DNA of 64,000 nt from Acidobacteriota bacterium. Lineage in GTDB: Bacteria > Acidobacteriota > Thermoanaerobaculia > Gp7-AA8. Positions 26,501 to 34,673 of this stretch are shown here, one piece after another; within the stretch, counting starts at the first letter, position 1, and each line of letters starts with the position of its first letter. The position numbers were made by a program, and so were the translations under genes. Where the stretch lies: assembly GCA_003223645.1 (NCBI GenBank), contig QHVT01000009.1, positions 1 through 64,000 on the forward strand, given 5' to 3'. The notes under the pieces were generated by a model that worked only from the letters and a program-made list of their open reading frames with translations, had not been told where the DNA came from and ran no database searches.

Positions 26501-28358
26501 CTTCCGCGTCGAGGCTGAAGTCGCGGATGCGGACCGGCTCCTTCGCGCCGTAGGGCTGCACTTCGTACGGAACTTCGCGAAGCACCTTGAGCCCCATGTT
26601 CTCGAGGCGCGGCATGATCTCGGAGAGCGGGACCGGCGGACCGGCGTGGATGATCTTGCAGTGGAACTGCCGCTCTTCGCCGCGATGTCGATAGAGATCG
26701 ACGACCAGCTCGCCGGTCGCGAGCACGTGCTCGACGTTGCCGATGTCGAACAGCGCGGCGTGCGCGGAAAAGCGTTCCGCATATGCGATCGGGAACGCTT
26801 TCTTGTAGCGATGGTGCAGGTCGATGCCGACTTCCTCGCCCATCTCCTGCACGAGCGCATCGAGGAGTTTGTCTCCCCACGTGCGCGCGGCATCGTCGAT
26901 GAACGCTTCGACGCGTCGCGCGTCGACGTCAGGCACGCTGCCCGGCGTCGTACGCACGATGAACAGTCCGCGCGCCAGCGGCGAGTTCGTGATGTGGTCG
27001 TAGACCTCGGCGTCCCGGCCGGCAAACGCCTCCTCGAGAATCGCCTTCGCGCGGTCTTTGAATTCGGGCGTGTAGCGGTCGCGCGGAACGAAGACGTAGC
27101 AGGCGACGAAGCGCTCGAAGAGATCCTTGCGCGTGAAAAGCGCGACGCGCTGGCGCTCCTGCAAGAGGAGGATGCCGCGCGCGATCTCGAACAGCTCGTT
27201 GTCGGTAATCTGGAAAAACTCGTCGCGCGGAAAAGTCTCGAGGATGTCGACCAGCGCCTTGCCGTTGTGCGAATGCGGATCGAGTCCCGCGCGATCGAGG
27301 ACGCGCTTCGCCTTGAGGCGCAGCATCGGAATGTCGCGGACGCTGCGCTGATAGGCGGCGGAGGTGAAGAGTCCGAGGAAGCGATCCTCGCCGATCAGAT
27401 TGCCGGCGGAGTCGTAACGTTTGATGCCGATGCGATCGAGGCGCACCGGACGATGAATGAGGCTGCGGCGATTCGCCTTCGTGATGATGACGAGATCCTT
27501 GCGGCGCGCGTACTCGCTGTCGACCGCGCTGAGCGGACGCTGGTATCGCGCGGCGTCGCGAAGGTCGCGCGAGATGCCGAGTCCCGTCTCCGTCTCCGGC
27601 CGCAGGTAATCCGCGCCGCCGCGTGTCTCGAACGCATAGCGGCGATGGCCGAGAAAGATGAAGTGGCCCTGGTCGAGCCAGCGCAGGAACGCCTTCGCCT
27701 CCTCCACTTCTTCGGCGGGCATCGGCAGCGCCGCGGTCTCGAGCTCGGCGACGTCGTCAGTAAGTCGCTGGCGCATCGTGCGCCAGTCGGTGACCGCGAG
27801 TCGCACTTCGCGCAGGATGACTTCGAGCGACGCGCACATCGACTCGAGCTCGCCCGGCTCGGTCTCCTGATCGACTTCGACGTGCATGTACGACTCGACC
27901 ATCGTGCTCGTGCCGGCGCTGCCGGTATCGACGACTTCGAGCCGGTTGCCCGACGCGTCGCGCCGCGCGTGGATGATCGGATGCAGGAGCAGATGGATCT
28001 TGCGATCGCGCCTGTTGAACTCGGCGGTGACGGAGTCGACCAGGAACGGCATGTCGTCGTTCACGATCTCGACCACCGTGTGCTCGGTCTCGAATCCGTT
28101 CTCCTCGACCGTCGGATTGAAGAGGCGGATCTTCGGAAGGCCGGGCGTGCGCTGCACGCCGAACTCCCACAGCGAAAGCGCGCCGCCGAGGAGCGTGTCG
28201 AAGCTCGTGTAAATCACGTCGTCGGGCGCGACGTGGGCGAAATAGCGGCGGACGAAGTGCTCGGCGCTGTCAGCCTGAGCGGCCGGAACGCGCTTTTTCG
28301 CCTCCGCCGCGAGGCGGTCGACCAGGTCGACCTGCCGTTGTTCTGCGGTGATCGTCAT
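23538..28358 (-). CDS. gdhB: NAD-dependent glutamate dehydrogenase, large (180-kDa) type
   Basis: Protein of 1606 residues, the usual size for this family. It oxidises glutamate to 2-oxoglutarate and ammonium with NAD+ in the cytoplasm. The long N-terminal half has the ACT-like and helical regions (FLVDSVTAEFNRRDRKIHLL, FLRWLDQGHFIFLGHRRY). The catalytic domain starts near residue 830: VPVGSKGGFVVK (substrate Lys region), ADKGTATFSDIAN, DHKGMGITARG, VVGVGDMSGDVFGNA (nucleotide fold), HIIVDPDPN. A helical C-terminal domain follows. It is monocistronic, and no nearby regulator is apparent. The gene symbol follows Pseudomonas usage. Confidence 0.95.
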   Translation of the reverse strand: MTITAEQRQVDLVDRLAAEAKKRVPAAQADSAEHFVRRYFAHVAPDDVIYTSFDTLLGGALSLWEFGVQRTPGLPKIRLFNPTVEENGFETEHTVVEIVNDDMPFLVDSVTAEFNRRDRKIHLLLHPIIHARRDASGNRLEVVDTGSAGTSTMVESYMHVEVDQETEPGELESMCASLEVILREVRLAVTDWRTMRQRLTDDVAELETAALPMPAEEVEEAKAFLRWLDQGHFIFLGHRRYAFETRGGADYLRPETETGLGISRDLRDAARYQRPLSAVDSEYARRKDLVIITKANRRSLIHRPVRLDRIGIKRYDSAGNLIGEDRFLGLFTSAAYQRSVRDIPMLRLKAKRVLDRAGLDPHSHNGKALVDILETFPRDEFFQITDNELFEIARGILLLQERQRVALFTRKDLFERFVACYVFVPRDRYTPEFKDRAKAILEEAFAGRDAEVYDHITNSPLARGLFIVRTTPGSVPDVDARRVEAFIDDAARTWGDKLLDALVQEMGEEVGIDLHHRYKKAFPIAYAERFSAHAALFDIGNVEHVLATGELVVDLYRHRGEERQFHCKIIHAGPPVPLSEIMPRLENMGLKVLREVPYEVQPYGAKEPVRIRDFSLDAEGMQDDLAPLKEKFQDAFIRVWTRQAENDGFNRLVLGAELEWHEVVVMRAYAKYLRQVGVTLSEAYIQQTLAKHPAITRNIIVLFKNYFDPSMGEVGLGRKGASLGIRSQIEDALERVTAPDEDRILRLYVSLIEATLRTNYFQRDSNGDRKLYLSFKLDSALVPELPLPRPMFEIFVYAPWMEGIHLRGGKVARGGIRWSDRREDFRTEILGLMKAQMVKNVVIVPVGSKGGFVVKNPSADRATFQQEGVESYKTLLRGMLDITDNLYGDQLILPKDVVRRDADDPYLVVAADKGTATFSDIANAISGEYNFWLGDAFASGGSAGYDHKGMGITARGGWEAVKRHFRELGLDTQTEDFTVVGVGDMSGDVFGNAMLLSHHIKLFAAFNHSHIIVDPDPNPSTSFAERKRMFDNRLNWNGYDTSLLSKGGAVYERSAKTIALSDEVQALFELPKRVVAPAELMRAILRANADLLWLGGIGTYVKASWEDQAAARDRANDAMRVNGNEIRVRVVGEGANLGFTQRGRIEYALGGGKINTDAIDNSAGVDTSDHEVNIKITLYDAIARKELSGIDERNRIIAEMTDDVGRLVLRDNYEQTQAISVTHTLGEPQLDAQARFMRGLEKAGKLDRLTEGLPDDETIVDRHAQGTGLTRPEIAVLLAYAKLVLYEDLLKSDLPDDPQLVDDLVLYFPDDLRARFRAAIERHKLRREIIATIVTNAIVNRVRPNFAWQSCDETGKPPADIARAFIIMRDSFDLRTIWSEIESLDNKLPASAQIDMLIAVAGLLERAITWLLRSSYEKLDVAALIAEFRPRIAAIQQNLGAILPASMLSSVRVRESELTVDGIPDDLAQRVASLDVMTSAMDIVRIARRDASHGVEEVARVYFGVGARLSLDSLRNATSKIVAETPWQKSAIATLVDDLFNYQSTLASRVITETNGAANPVDAWLSARPRVVERVDQTMNEFRAANAVDLAMLTVASRQLRTLVDS

Positions 28359-28383
28359 TGGCGCTGCATATCATAGTTGGACT

Positions 28384-28479
28384 ATGTGGCGACCGCTGCC
28401 CTCAGCGGTCGCGGCGCGAAGCGCCTGGTCCTGTCGCCGCCTGCGGCGGTGTGACCGCTGGGGGCAGCGGTCACCACAT
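28384..28479. repeat. Palindromic element, GTGGCGACCGCTGCC family
   Basis: Outer arms ATGTGGCGACCGCTGCC and GGCAGCGGTCACCACAT enclose CAGCGGTCGC, GGCGCGAAGCGCC and CGCCGCCTGCGGCGG hairpins. It lies between the start of the dehydrogenase gene and the end of the M28 peptidase gene. Confidence 0.85.
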
Positions 28480-28491
28480 CACATCACGACG

Positions 28492-30057
28492 TCAGCGCGA
28501 GCGCCCGAACGTCTGTCCGAAAAAATCTCCCGGTTTCCATTTCGGCCGCGCGTCGCGATTGGCGGCGGCGAGGCCGATGCGGAAGTCGAGCTCGATCGGG
28601 AGGAGCGCGGCGTCGAAGTCGAGCGGCTGCTGCAGGTCATCCGACGGCGAGTGGTAGCGCGTGCGGCGCCACACTTTCGTCTCTTCGGCCATGTCGATGC
28701 CCGGCGCGACGGCGTTGTAGCCGACGTTCGCGAAGATCGCGGGGATGCCGCGGCGGATGAACGGGTACTGGTCGCTGCGCACGAACACGACTTCTTCGGG
28801 TGCGCGATCGGCGCTGATCTCGATCTTCATCGCCTTCGCGGCGTCGCGCGCCATGTCGCCGAGGTCCGAGGAGTCGATGCCGTGCACGACGACGTCTCGC
28901 GTGCGATGCAGGAGCATCAGCATGTCGATGTTGATGTCGGCGACGATTGACTCGAACGGAACGGTCGGGTTGTTCGCGAAGTAGTCGGAGCCCTTCAGTC
29001 CTTTTTCTTCGCCGGTCGTGGCGACGAAGAGAATCGAGCGGCGCGGACGTTGCGGCAGCGCGGCGAACGCTTTCGCGATCTCGATGATCGAGGCGATGCC
29101 GGTGCCGTTGTCCATCGCGCCGTTGTTGATCGCGTCGCCGTTAACCGGCTCGGTGATGCCGAGGTGATCGAGGTGCGCGGTGTAGACGACGTACTCGTCG
29201 CGCAGTTTCGGATCGGAGCCGCACAGGATGCCGATCACGTTCGGACTCGTGAGATTGCGATGCGCGCTGATGAGATGAATGCGCGCGCTCATCGCGAGCG
29301 GCTTCGCCTTCGGCTGTCCGGCATCGAGTGACGCGAACACGGCGTCGGCCTCGTCGCCGAAGATCCACTTCGTCGACTCGAGATCGATTCCGACGCCGGC
29401 GCTGAGACTCGGATTGACGGCATGCGGCGCGCCGTCGGCTTGCATCCAGTGCATCGTGCCGAGCTTCGACTGCCGCGTGACGCGCTCCCACGGTGAGCGC
29501 AGCGCTTCTTTCGGCGACTCCAGTGTGATCAGCGCGATCGCGCCGTGCTTCGCCGCGTTCTCGATCTTGTTCAGCGACGAGCTGTGATGCGCGCGAATCG
29601 CGTTCGCAAACGATGGCGGCGCGCCGGGAAAGACGGCCGCGATTTTTCCGCGCACGTCGACGTTCGCGTAGTCGTCATAATTCTGATCAGCCGCAGTGAT
29701 GCCGAAGCCGGCGAAGACGATCGGTGCATCGATCGTGCGATCGTCCTGCAGCGGATCGCCCTGCGTGACGAACGACTCGAACGCGCGCAGCGTGACCGGC
29801 TCCGCGCCGTCGCGCGTCAGCGTGACGGTCGAATCGCGACTCGCGACCGTCTCGCGAAACGGCACTTCCTGAAACGAAGTCTCGAGTCCCGCCGCGGCAA
29901 ATTGCGCGGCGACGTAGTTCGCGGCGATGCGATGACCGCGCGTTCCCGTTCCTCGTCCTTCGAGGAGATCGTTCGCGAGAAATGTGATGTGCGCTTTGAT
30001 GGCCGCGGGGGAGAAGGCGGCGTTAGTGGCGAGGATCGTCGCGAGGAGTAGTCTCAT
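28492..30057 (-). CDS. Exported M28-family metallopeptidase (aminopeptidase type)
   Basis: Protein of 521 residues with a signal peptide (MRLLLATILATNAAFSPA) and probable periplasmic or secreted location. A PA-type insert (about residues 90-210) lies between the first helix and the catalytic domain. Zinc-binding and catalytic residues are visible in order: TAHLDHLG (His, Asp), AMDNGTG (Asp), TGEEKGLKGS (Glu-Glu), NIDML (Asp) and HSPSDDL (His). It probably removes N-terminal residues from peptides. AGGAG directly before the ATG at 30057 fixes the start; longer readings upstream reach into the island and have no ribosome site. Confidence 0.93.
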   Translation of the reverse strand: MRLLLATILATNAAFSPAAIKAHITFLANDLLEGRGTGTRGHRIAANYVAAQFAAAGLETSFQEVPFRETVASRDSTVTLTRDGAEPVTLRAFESFVTQGDPLQDDRTIDAPIVFAGFGITAADQNYDDYANVDVRGKIAAVFPGAPPSFANAIRAHHSSSLNKIENAAKHGAIALITLESPKEALRSPWERVTRQSKLGTMHWMQADGAPHAVNPSLSAGVGIDLESTKWIFGDEADAVFASLDAGQPKAKPLAMSARIHLISAHRNLTSPNVIGILCGSDPKLRDEYVVYTAHLDHLGITEPVNGDAINNGAMDNGTGIASIIEIAKAFAALPQRPRRSILFVATTGEEKGLKGSDYFANNPTVPFESIVADINIDMLMLLHRTRDVVVHGIDSSDLGDMARDAAKAMKIEISADRAPEEVVFVRSDQYPFIRRGIPAIFANVGYNAVAPGIDMAEETKVWRRTRYHSPSDDLQQPLDFDAALLPIELDFRIGLAAANRDARPKWKPGDFFGQTFGRSR

Positions 30058-30170
30058 AGGTCTCCTAGTGCTTGTCGAGGATTTCTCGACTTGATGGGGG
30101 TGCGTTTTCACCAAGTGGCTCGCGACTCGTCGTACTGATCGTCCGCCCGCTTTCGGTACGAAGCGCCACA

Positions 30171-30386
30171 TCAACGCGGGTAGACGGCTGAGTGTTCTCG
30201 ATACTTCCGGAGGAAGGCTTCAAGAAACGCGACCACCGCAGGCTGGTCGGCAAGGAACGTCATGAGTTCCTCGTCTTCTAGATCCTCCTCGGGCAGATCG
30301 TCCATGTCATCCTGAAGAATCAATTGCCACTGAACGTCCTCTTCCTCCGTGATCCCGTAGGTCTGGACCCAGCCAGTCATATTCAC
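30171..30386 (-). CDS. Small acidic protein of unknown function (island)
   Basis: 71 residues from a GTG at 30386, which has GGAGG eight bases upstream; an ATG two codons later is also possible. It is strongly acidic in the middle (DDMDDLPEEDLEDEEL) and has a helical C-terminus (VVAFLEAFLRKYREH). Its first codons overlap the small ORF at 30307-30468 in a different frame, so the two could be a coupled pair or one gene with a frameshift. It runs away from the helicase operon, so a regulator, inhibitor or DNA-mimic role is possible but only guessed. Confidence 0.55.
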   Translation of the reverse strand: MNMTGWVQTYGITEEEDVQWQLILQDDMDDLPEEDLEDEELMTFLADQPAVVAFLEAFLRKYREHSAVYPR

Positions 30387-30468
30387 GTTTTTCGCCTCCG
30401 AGTCCCTCCTGCCCCCAGACTCGATTCATTTCAGCCATCACCGCTTCGATAAGCTGGGGCTTGGTCAT
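30307..30468 (-). CDS. Small ORF of unknown function, overlaps the acidic ORF
   Basis: 53 residues starting MTKPQLIEAVMAEMNRVWG, with AGGGAG six bases before the ATG. The N-terminal 30 residues look protein-like (amphipathic helix, Trp), while the C-terminal half (DHGGRGRSVAIDSSG) looks like out-of-frame sequence. It could be the true N-terminus of the acidic protein, joined by a -1/+1 shift near 30390. It begins 54 bp from the start of the divergent helicase gene. Confidence 0.4.
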   Translation of the reverse strand: MTKPQLIEAVMAEMNRVWGQEGLGGEKREYDWLGPDLRDHGGRGRSVAIDSSG

Positions 30469-30522
30469 CTGCGTCTCCCTCGTCAGCGATAGTGCCTCTG
30501 TCATGCTAACGTCAACCACGGC

Positions 30523-33510
30523 ATGATTGAGGAACGGCCAATCCGTCTTCACCCGGCGCAGCGCCGGTACCAAGCGGAGGATCTCGTGCGCCTTCGGCGC
30601 TCGGACGAGCGACGTCGTTACTCCGCCCCCCAGCGCGCCGCCAAGGTGGATGCCAACCCTCATCAAATCAACGCGGTGATCTTCGCTCTCGGTCGTCTTC
30701 GCGAAGGCGGTTGCATCCTCGCCGACGAGGTTGGCCTCGGAAAGACGATCGAAGCGGGGCTCATCATCGCCCAGGTCATCGCGGAAGGCGCGCGACGCGT
30801 CCTGCTCATCACCCCGAAGCCGTTACTCGGGCAGTGGCGTCAGGAGCTTTACCAGCTTTTCAACATCGATGCTGTCGAAGCAGAGCCCCGCATTGGCGGG
30901 TTCGACGGAGAGGGTGTGTTCCTCGTCGGGCGTGAGGCTGTAGGCAGCGTGAAGGGACGCGACGCGATTCTCCTCTCGGATGAGTTTGACCTTTGCGTGA
31001 TCGATGAGGCCCACGAGGTCTTCGCCGGTATTTACAAGCGCTTCGACAAATTCGGCCAATACAGAGACGACGCGACCGAGGCACAGACCGCAGGACGCCT
31101 GCGCGAACTGTTGATGGCCAGCCGCACTCCCGTGCTTCTTCTCACAGCAACTCCGATGCAGAACAATCTCGTGGAGCTCTGGGGGCTTGTGCAGTATGTC
31201 GATCCGCTTGGCACGCTGCTCGGTGACCTGGCGACATTTCGGGAGGTCTTCTGCGGCGTGGATGACCGTCATCTCGTCGAAGGTCAGGAAGAGGATCTGC
31301 GCAACCGCCTTCGCGTAGTCCTGCAGCGAACGCTGCGCCGGGAGGCACAGGACTTTCTCGAAAAACCGTTCGTAGGCCGTGAGGCGAGGCTCTTCGAATA
31401 CACGATGAGCCCTGCTGAGAAGATGCTGTACGACGATGTGACGAAATACTTGCTCGAACCAGGCATCCTCGCGTTTCAAGGCCGGCAGCGGCAGCTTCTC
31501 CTCCTCGGGTTCCACCGTCGCATGGCATCGTCCACCCGAGCCCTTGCATCGAGCCTCGAGCGCGTCGCGATGAGGCTCCGGAGAATGCTCGGGGGAACAG
31601 AAACCTCACAATCGGACGAGGAAGATAGCCAGAGCCTTCTCGCCGATCTCGAGGATGACGGCGGCAAGTCCTCGGACGGACAGGCGGTCGCGGAGGATGA
31701 AGGAAAGGTGCCGCGCAATACCGATGCCTTGAAAGCAGAGCTCAAGCGCGTCGAGAACTACATCGAACGTGCAGAAAAGCTCGGAGCGGACGACAGCAAG
31801 TTCCGCGCATTGCTGCGGTCCCTTCGCTTTGTCACCGAAAGGACTGGCGGCTCACATGGCGCAAGGAAACTGGTCATTTTTACCGAGTCACGCGTAACCC
31901 AGAGCTACCTGCGCGATCGTCTGGTTGAGAGCCGTCTGATTACAGACGAAGAGATCACGCTCTTCTCCGGAACCAATGATGCGAAGCGTGCCCAATTAGC
32001 GCTGGAGCATTGGCGCGCGGAAGTTCCACAAGGCGAGGGAGCGAAGGTCAATCTTGACATCGCGACGCGACTGGCACTAGTCCATGAATTCAAGACGCGC
32101 ACGCGGGTTTTCATCTCCACAGAAGCCGGCGCCAAGGGGTTGAACCTTCAGTTCTGCGACACCGTCGTCAATTATGATCTTCCATGGAATCCGCAGCGCA
32201 TCGAACAGCGTATCGGCAGATGTCACCGCTACGGCCAGCAGCACGACGTGACTGTGATCAACTTCCTGGCGAAGGACAACCTGGCGCAGGCCCTGACGTT
32301 CGACATCCTGAGCCAGAAGCTCGAGTTGTTCGGAACGGTTCTTGACGCCTCGGATCAAGTCCTCCACCGGGCATCTGGAAACCTTCGTGGTGAAGTCCTC
32401 GTCAGCGTTCTTGGTACCGACTTTGAGTCCGAGCTTCATCGCATCTACGATCGCGCCAGAACGCTCGAAGAAGTCGCCGCGGAACTCGAAGCTCTTCGAG
32501 ACAAAGTGACCGAGGAGCGTAGACGCTTCGAGGAAGCTCACGCACGAACCGCTGATCTCATCGAGACGCGGTTCGAAGAAGGCCTGCAGAGGGTGTTCCG
32601 TGGTCACAAGGAGGGGACGACGGGCGCGCTCGCCGAGCTCGATCGAGATCTGGAATCGGTCGTGACCAGCTACCTGGATGCTTTGGCGATTCCCTATCGT
32701 CGGGATCAGGTCGCAAACGAAGACCTGCTTCATGTCTCGCCCTCGCCCTTGTTGCCGCTGGCGCTAGCCGAAGGCATCAGTGCTGCGATCGGACCATCGA
32801 AGGAGCACACATCTCTTCATCTGAGTCACCCACTCGTCTTGGCCGCCGTAGCAGATGCGCGAGTCTCGTCCGCGAGGATGCCGGCGCTAGTCAGACCGCC
32901 CGAGAACGCTCCTGATCAGCTCCTTCAGCTCGCAGGAAAGCGCGGACGCCTCCGCGTGATCAAGGTCTCGTTCGACGGATTCGAGCGGATCGAGTTGCTC
33001 GTTCCAATCTTCATGCTTGAGAGCGGAGAGATCATCCCCCAGCCTCTCGCAGAGATGCTCCTGCACGGAACGATGCGTGATTCCGCAGCGCCGCTGATTC
33101 CCGCGATCAGCGACGACGCGCTGCAGGACGCAGCGGATGAGGCCCTATTCTCGATTCAAGCCTCAGTCGACCTCGATGAGCAAAAGCGTTTTCAGAGAGC
33201 GACGCAGCAGGCCGATCGTTTTATCGAGGATCGTCTTTTGGTCCTCAGGAGACGCCGCGAGACTCTAGAGAACAAAATCGATGAGGCGCGAGCGCGACGT
33301 GATGGCGCGACAGGCTCCGCGGCGCGTTCCGAGGCTGAGCACGCCCTCGTCAATGTCGAGACTGCCCTCGTGGAAGTCGACGGAGCGATCGAGCGACTCG
33401 AGAACCGCGACGACGAAACCTTCCAGCGCTACCAGGAGCACATCCATCAGCGTCGCTACACGCCCCCGCGCGTCGATCGGCTATTCGATCTGGATCTGGA
33501 GGTCGAATGA
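30523..33510 (+). CDS. SNF2/RapA-type helicase of an island operon
   Basis: Protein of 995 residues, superfamily 2 (COG0553-like). The N-terminal lead includes ANPHQINAVIFAL. Motif I is ADEVGLGKTIEAG (residues 68-80), motif II DEAH (161-164), motif III LLTATPMQNN (about 207-215). The second RecA domain has STEAGAKGLNLQF (about 532-544), NYDLPWNPQRIEQRIGRCHRYGQ (motif VI, Arg fingers) and a long coiled-coil C-terminus. All ATPase motifs look intact, so it should be an active DNA (or nucleoprotein) translocase. The TGA overlaps the next start (ATGA). Codon use is less GC-extreme than flanking genes. Confidence 0.9.
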   Translation: MIEERPIRLHPAQRRYQAEDLVRLRRSDERRRYSAPQRAAKVDANPHQINAVIFALGRLREGGCILADEVGLGKTIEAGLIIAQVIAEGARRVLLITPKPLLGQWRQELYQLFNIDAVEAEPRIGGFDGEGVFLVGREAVGSVKGRDAILLSDEFDLCVIDEAHEVFAGIYKRFDKFGQYRDDATEAQTAGRLRELLMASRTPVLLLTATPMQNNLVELWGLVQYVDPLGTLLGDLATFREVFCGVDDRHLVEGQEEDLRNRLRVVLQRTLRREAQDFLEKPFVGREARLFEYTMSPAEKMLYDDVTKYLLEPGILAFQGRQRQLLLLGFHRRMASSTRALASSLERVAMRLRRMLGGTETSQSDEEDSQSLLADLEDDGGKSSDGQAVAEDEGKVPRNTDALKAELKRVENYIERAEKLGADDSKFRALLRSLRFVTERTGGSHGARKLVIFTESRVTQSYLRDRLVESRLITDEEITLFSGTNDAKRAQLALEHWRAEVPQGEGAKVNLDIATRLALVHEFKTRTRVFISTEAGAKGLNLQFCDTVVNYDLPWNPQRIEQRIGRCHRYGQQHDVTVINFLAKDNLAQALTFDILSQKLELFGTVLDASDQVLHRASGNLRGEVLVSVLGTDFESELHRIYDRARTLEEVAAELEALRDKVTEERRRFEEAHARTADLIETRFEEGLQRVFRGHKEGTTGALAELDRDLESVVTSYLDALAIPYRRDQVANEDLLHVSPSPLLPLALAEGISAAIGPSKEHTSLHLSHPLVLAAVADARVSSARMPALVRPPENAPDQLLQLAGKRGRLRVIKVSFDGFERIELLVPIFMLESGEIIPQPLAEMLLHGTMRDSAAPLIPAISDDALQDAADEALFSIQASVDLDEQKRFQRATQQADRFIEDRLLVLRRRRETLENKIDEARARRDGATGSAARSEAEHALVNVETALVEVDGAIERLENRDDETFQRYQEHIHQRRYTPPRVDRLFDLDLEVE

Positions 33511-34673
33511 CTGCTGCAGGTGAGGACGACATCATGTTGAAACTACTGCACACCGCAGACTGGCATCTCGGAAGGCTCTTTCGGAGTTTCCCGGAGGAAG
33601 GAGCGCTGAAGCTGAGCCGGGCGCGCCTGGAGGTGCTCGATAGAATTCTCCTAACGGCAGACCGGTACGCGGTGGATGCTGTTCTCTGTGCTGGTGATCT
33701 CTTCGACGAGCCGAATCCTTCGAAGGTGTGGTGGGAACCGGCCGCGGCTAAGCTCAGGAAGCACAGTTCCAGCAAGCGACCGATCTTTCTGCTGCCGGGG
33801 AACCATGATCCGCTCATCGCGGATTCGGTTTGGGCGGAAGGCCACAAATTCCGAAGTCTGCTGCCCGAGTGGATTCATGTCGTGGATCGGGATAACTTCG
33901 AGTACATCCTCGCGAACGGCGCAGTGCTCTATGCCGTTCCGTGCATGTCGAGAGCTGGTCAGCGCGATCCCACGGACTTCATTCCGAGCCGCGCCGCCGG
34001 CGATGATCGGATTCGGATCGGAATGGTACATGGCAGCACGTTTGACGCAAAAGACTGGCAGACCAACTTCCCGATTAACTCCGATGCTGTCCTCAATCGG
34101 GGTCTCGACTATCTCGCGATCGGCGACACGCACGGATTTCGTTTCGTGCCAACGCACCGAGAGCACCCTCCGACGATCTATCCGGGCGCGCCGGAGGCCA
34201 CGGCCTTTGACGAGAAGGACCCCGGCAACGTTGCCGTCGTCTTTTTCAATCGACAGCGCGTGGCTACGGTTCGCCAGGAACGCGTTGCTCGCTGGACCTG
34301 GGAAGAGCGAAAAATCACGACACTCGACGACCTTCGAGATCTCGTCCGCCGCCCGGACCTGGACGACCGCGTGCTGCGGCTTCGAATCAACATGCAGGTC
34401 GCCGCGCCGGAATATGACGAGGCGGAGCTACTGCTCGATGAGCTTCAGGGAACCGCCGCCCGACACGCCAGAGTCGGGGTGCTTGACCTGGACCGTCAGG
34501 GACTTGAGCTGGAAACCGCAACAGTCGACCAGTACTGCGTCGATCTTCCGGATGTCTTGAGATCTGCAGTCACTCGATTGAAGAGCGTGGCAGAGGATCC
34601 AGCGCAGCGCCTCGTGGCGGAACGCGCCCTCTTTCATCTCTATCGCTCCTCGAAGAGGAGGAAGGCATCGTAG
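33507..34673 (+). CDS. YhaO/SbcD-like Mre11-type nuclease
   Basis: Protein of 388 residues. The five metallophosphoesterase motifs are present: TADWHLG, CAGDLFD, LPGNHDP, MVHGST and GDTHGF, so metal binding and nuclease activity are likely. The C-terminal part (residues about 270-380) is the adaptor/capping region in Mre11 relatives. An ATG overlapping the helicase stop is coupled by ATGA; a second ATG at 33534 (MLKLLHTADW) would give a tighter domain start. It ends in TAGTG shared with the next gene, so helicase, nuclease and ATPase are translated as a unit. Confidence 0.9.
   Translation: MTAAGEDDIMLKLLHTADWHLGRLFRSFPEEGALKLSRARLEVLDRILLTADRYAVDAVLCAGDLFDEPNPSKVWWEPAAAKLRKHSSSKRPIFLLPGNHDPLIADSVWAEGHKFRSLLPEWIHVVDRDNFEYILANGAVLYAVPCMSRAGQRDPTDFIPSRAAGDDRIRIGMVHGSTFDAKDWQTNFPINSDAVLNRGLDYLAIGDTHGFRFVPTHREHPPTIYPGAPEATAFDEKDPGNVAVVFFNRQRVATVRQERVARWTWEERKITTLDDLRDLVRRPDLDDRVLRLRINMQVAAPEYDEAELLLDELQGTAARHARVGVLDLDRQGLELETATVDQYCVDLPDVLRSAVTRLKSVAEDPAQRLVAERALFHLYRSSKRRKAS

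Noticed and set aside
30523-33510. DISARM or Zorya defence system
   Set aside because: The SNF2 helicase is of DrmD/RapA size, but no methylase, DrmA/B/C, ZorA/B or phospholipase genes are next to it.
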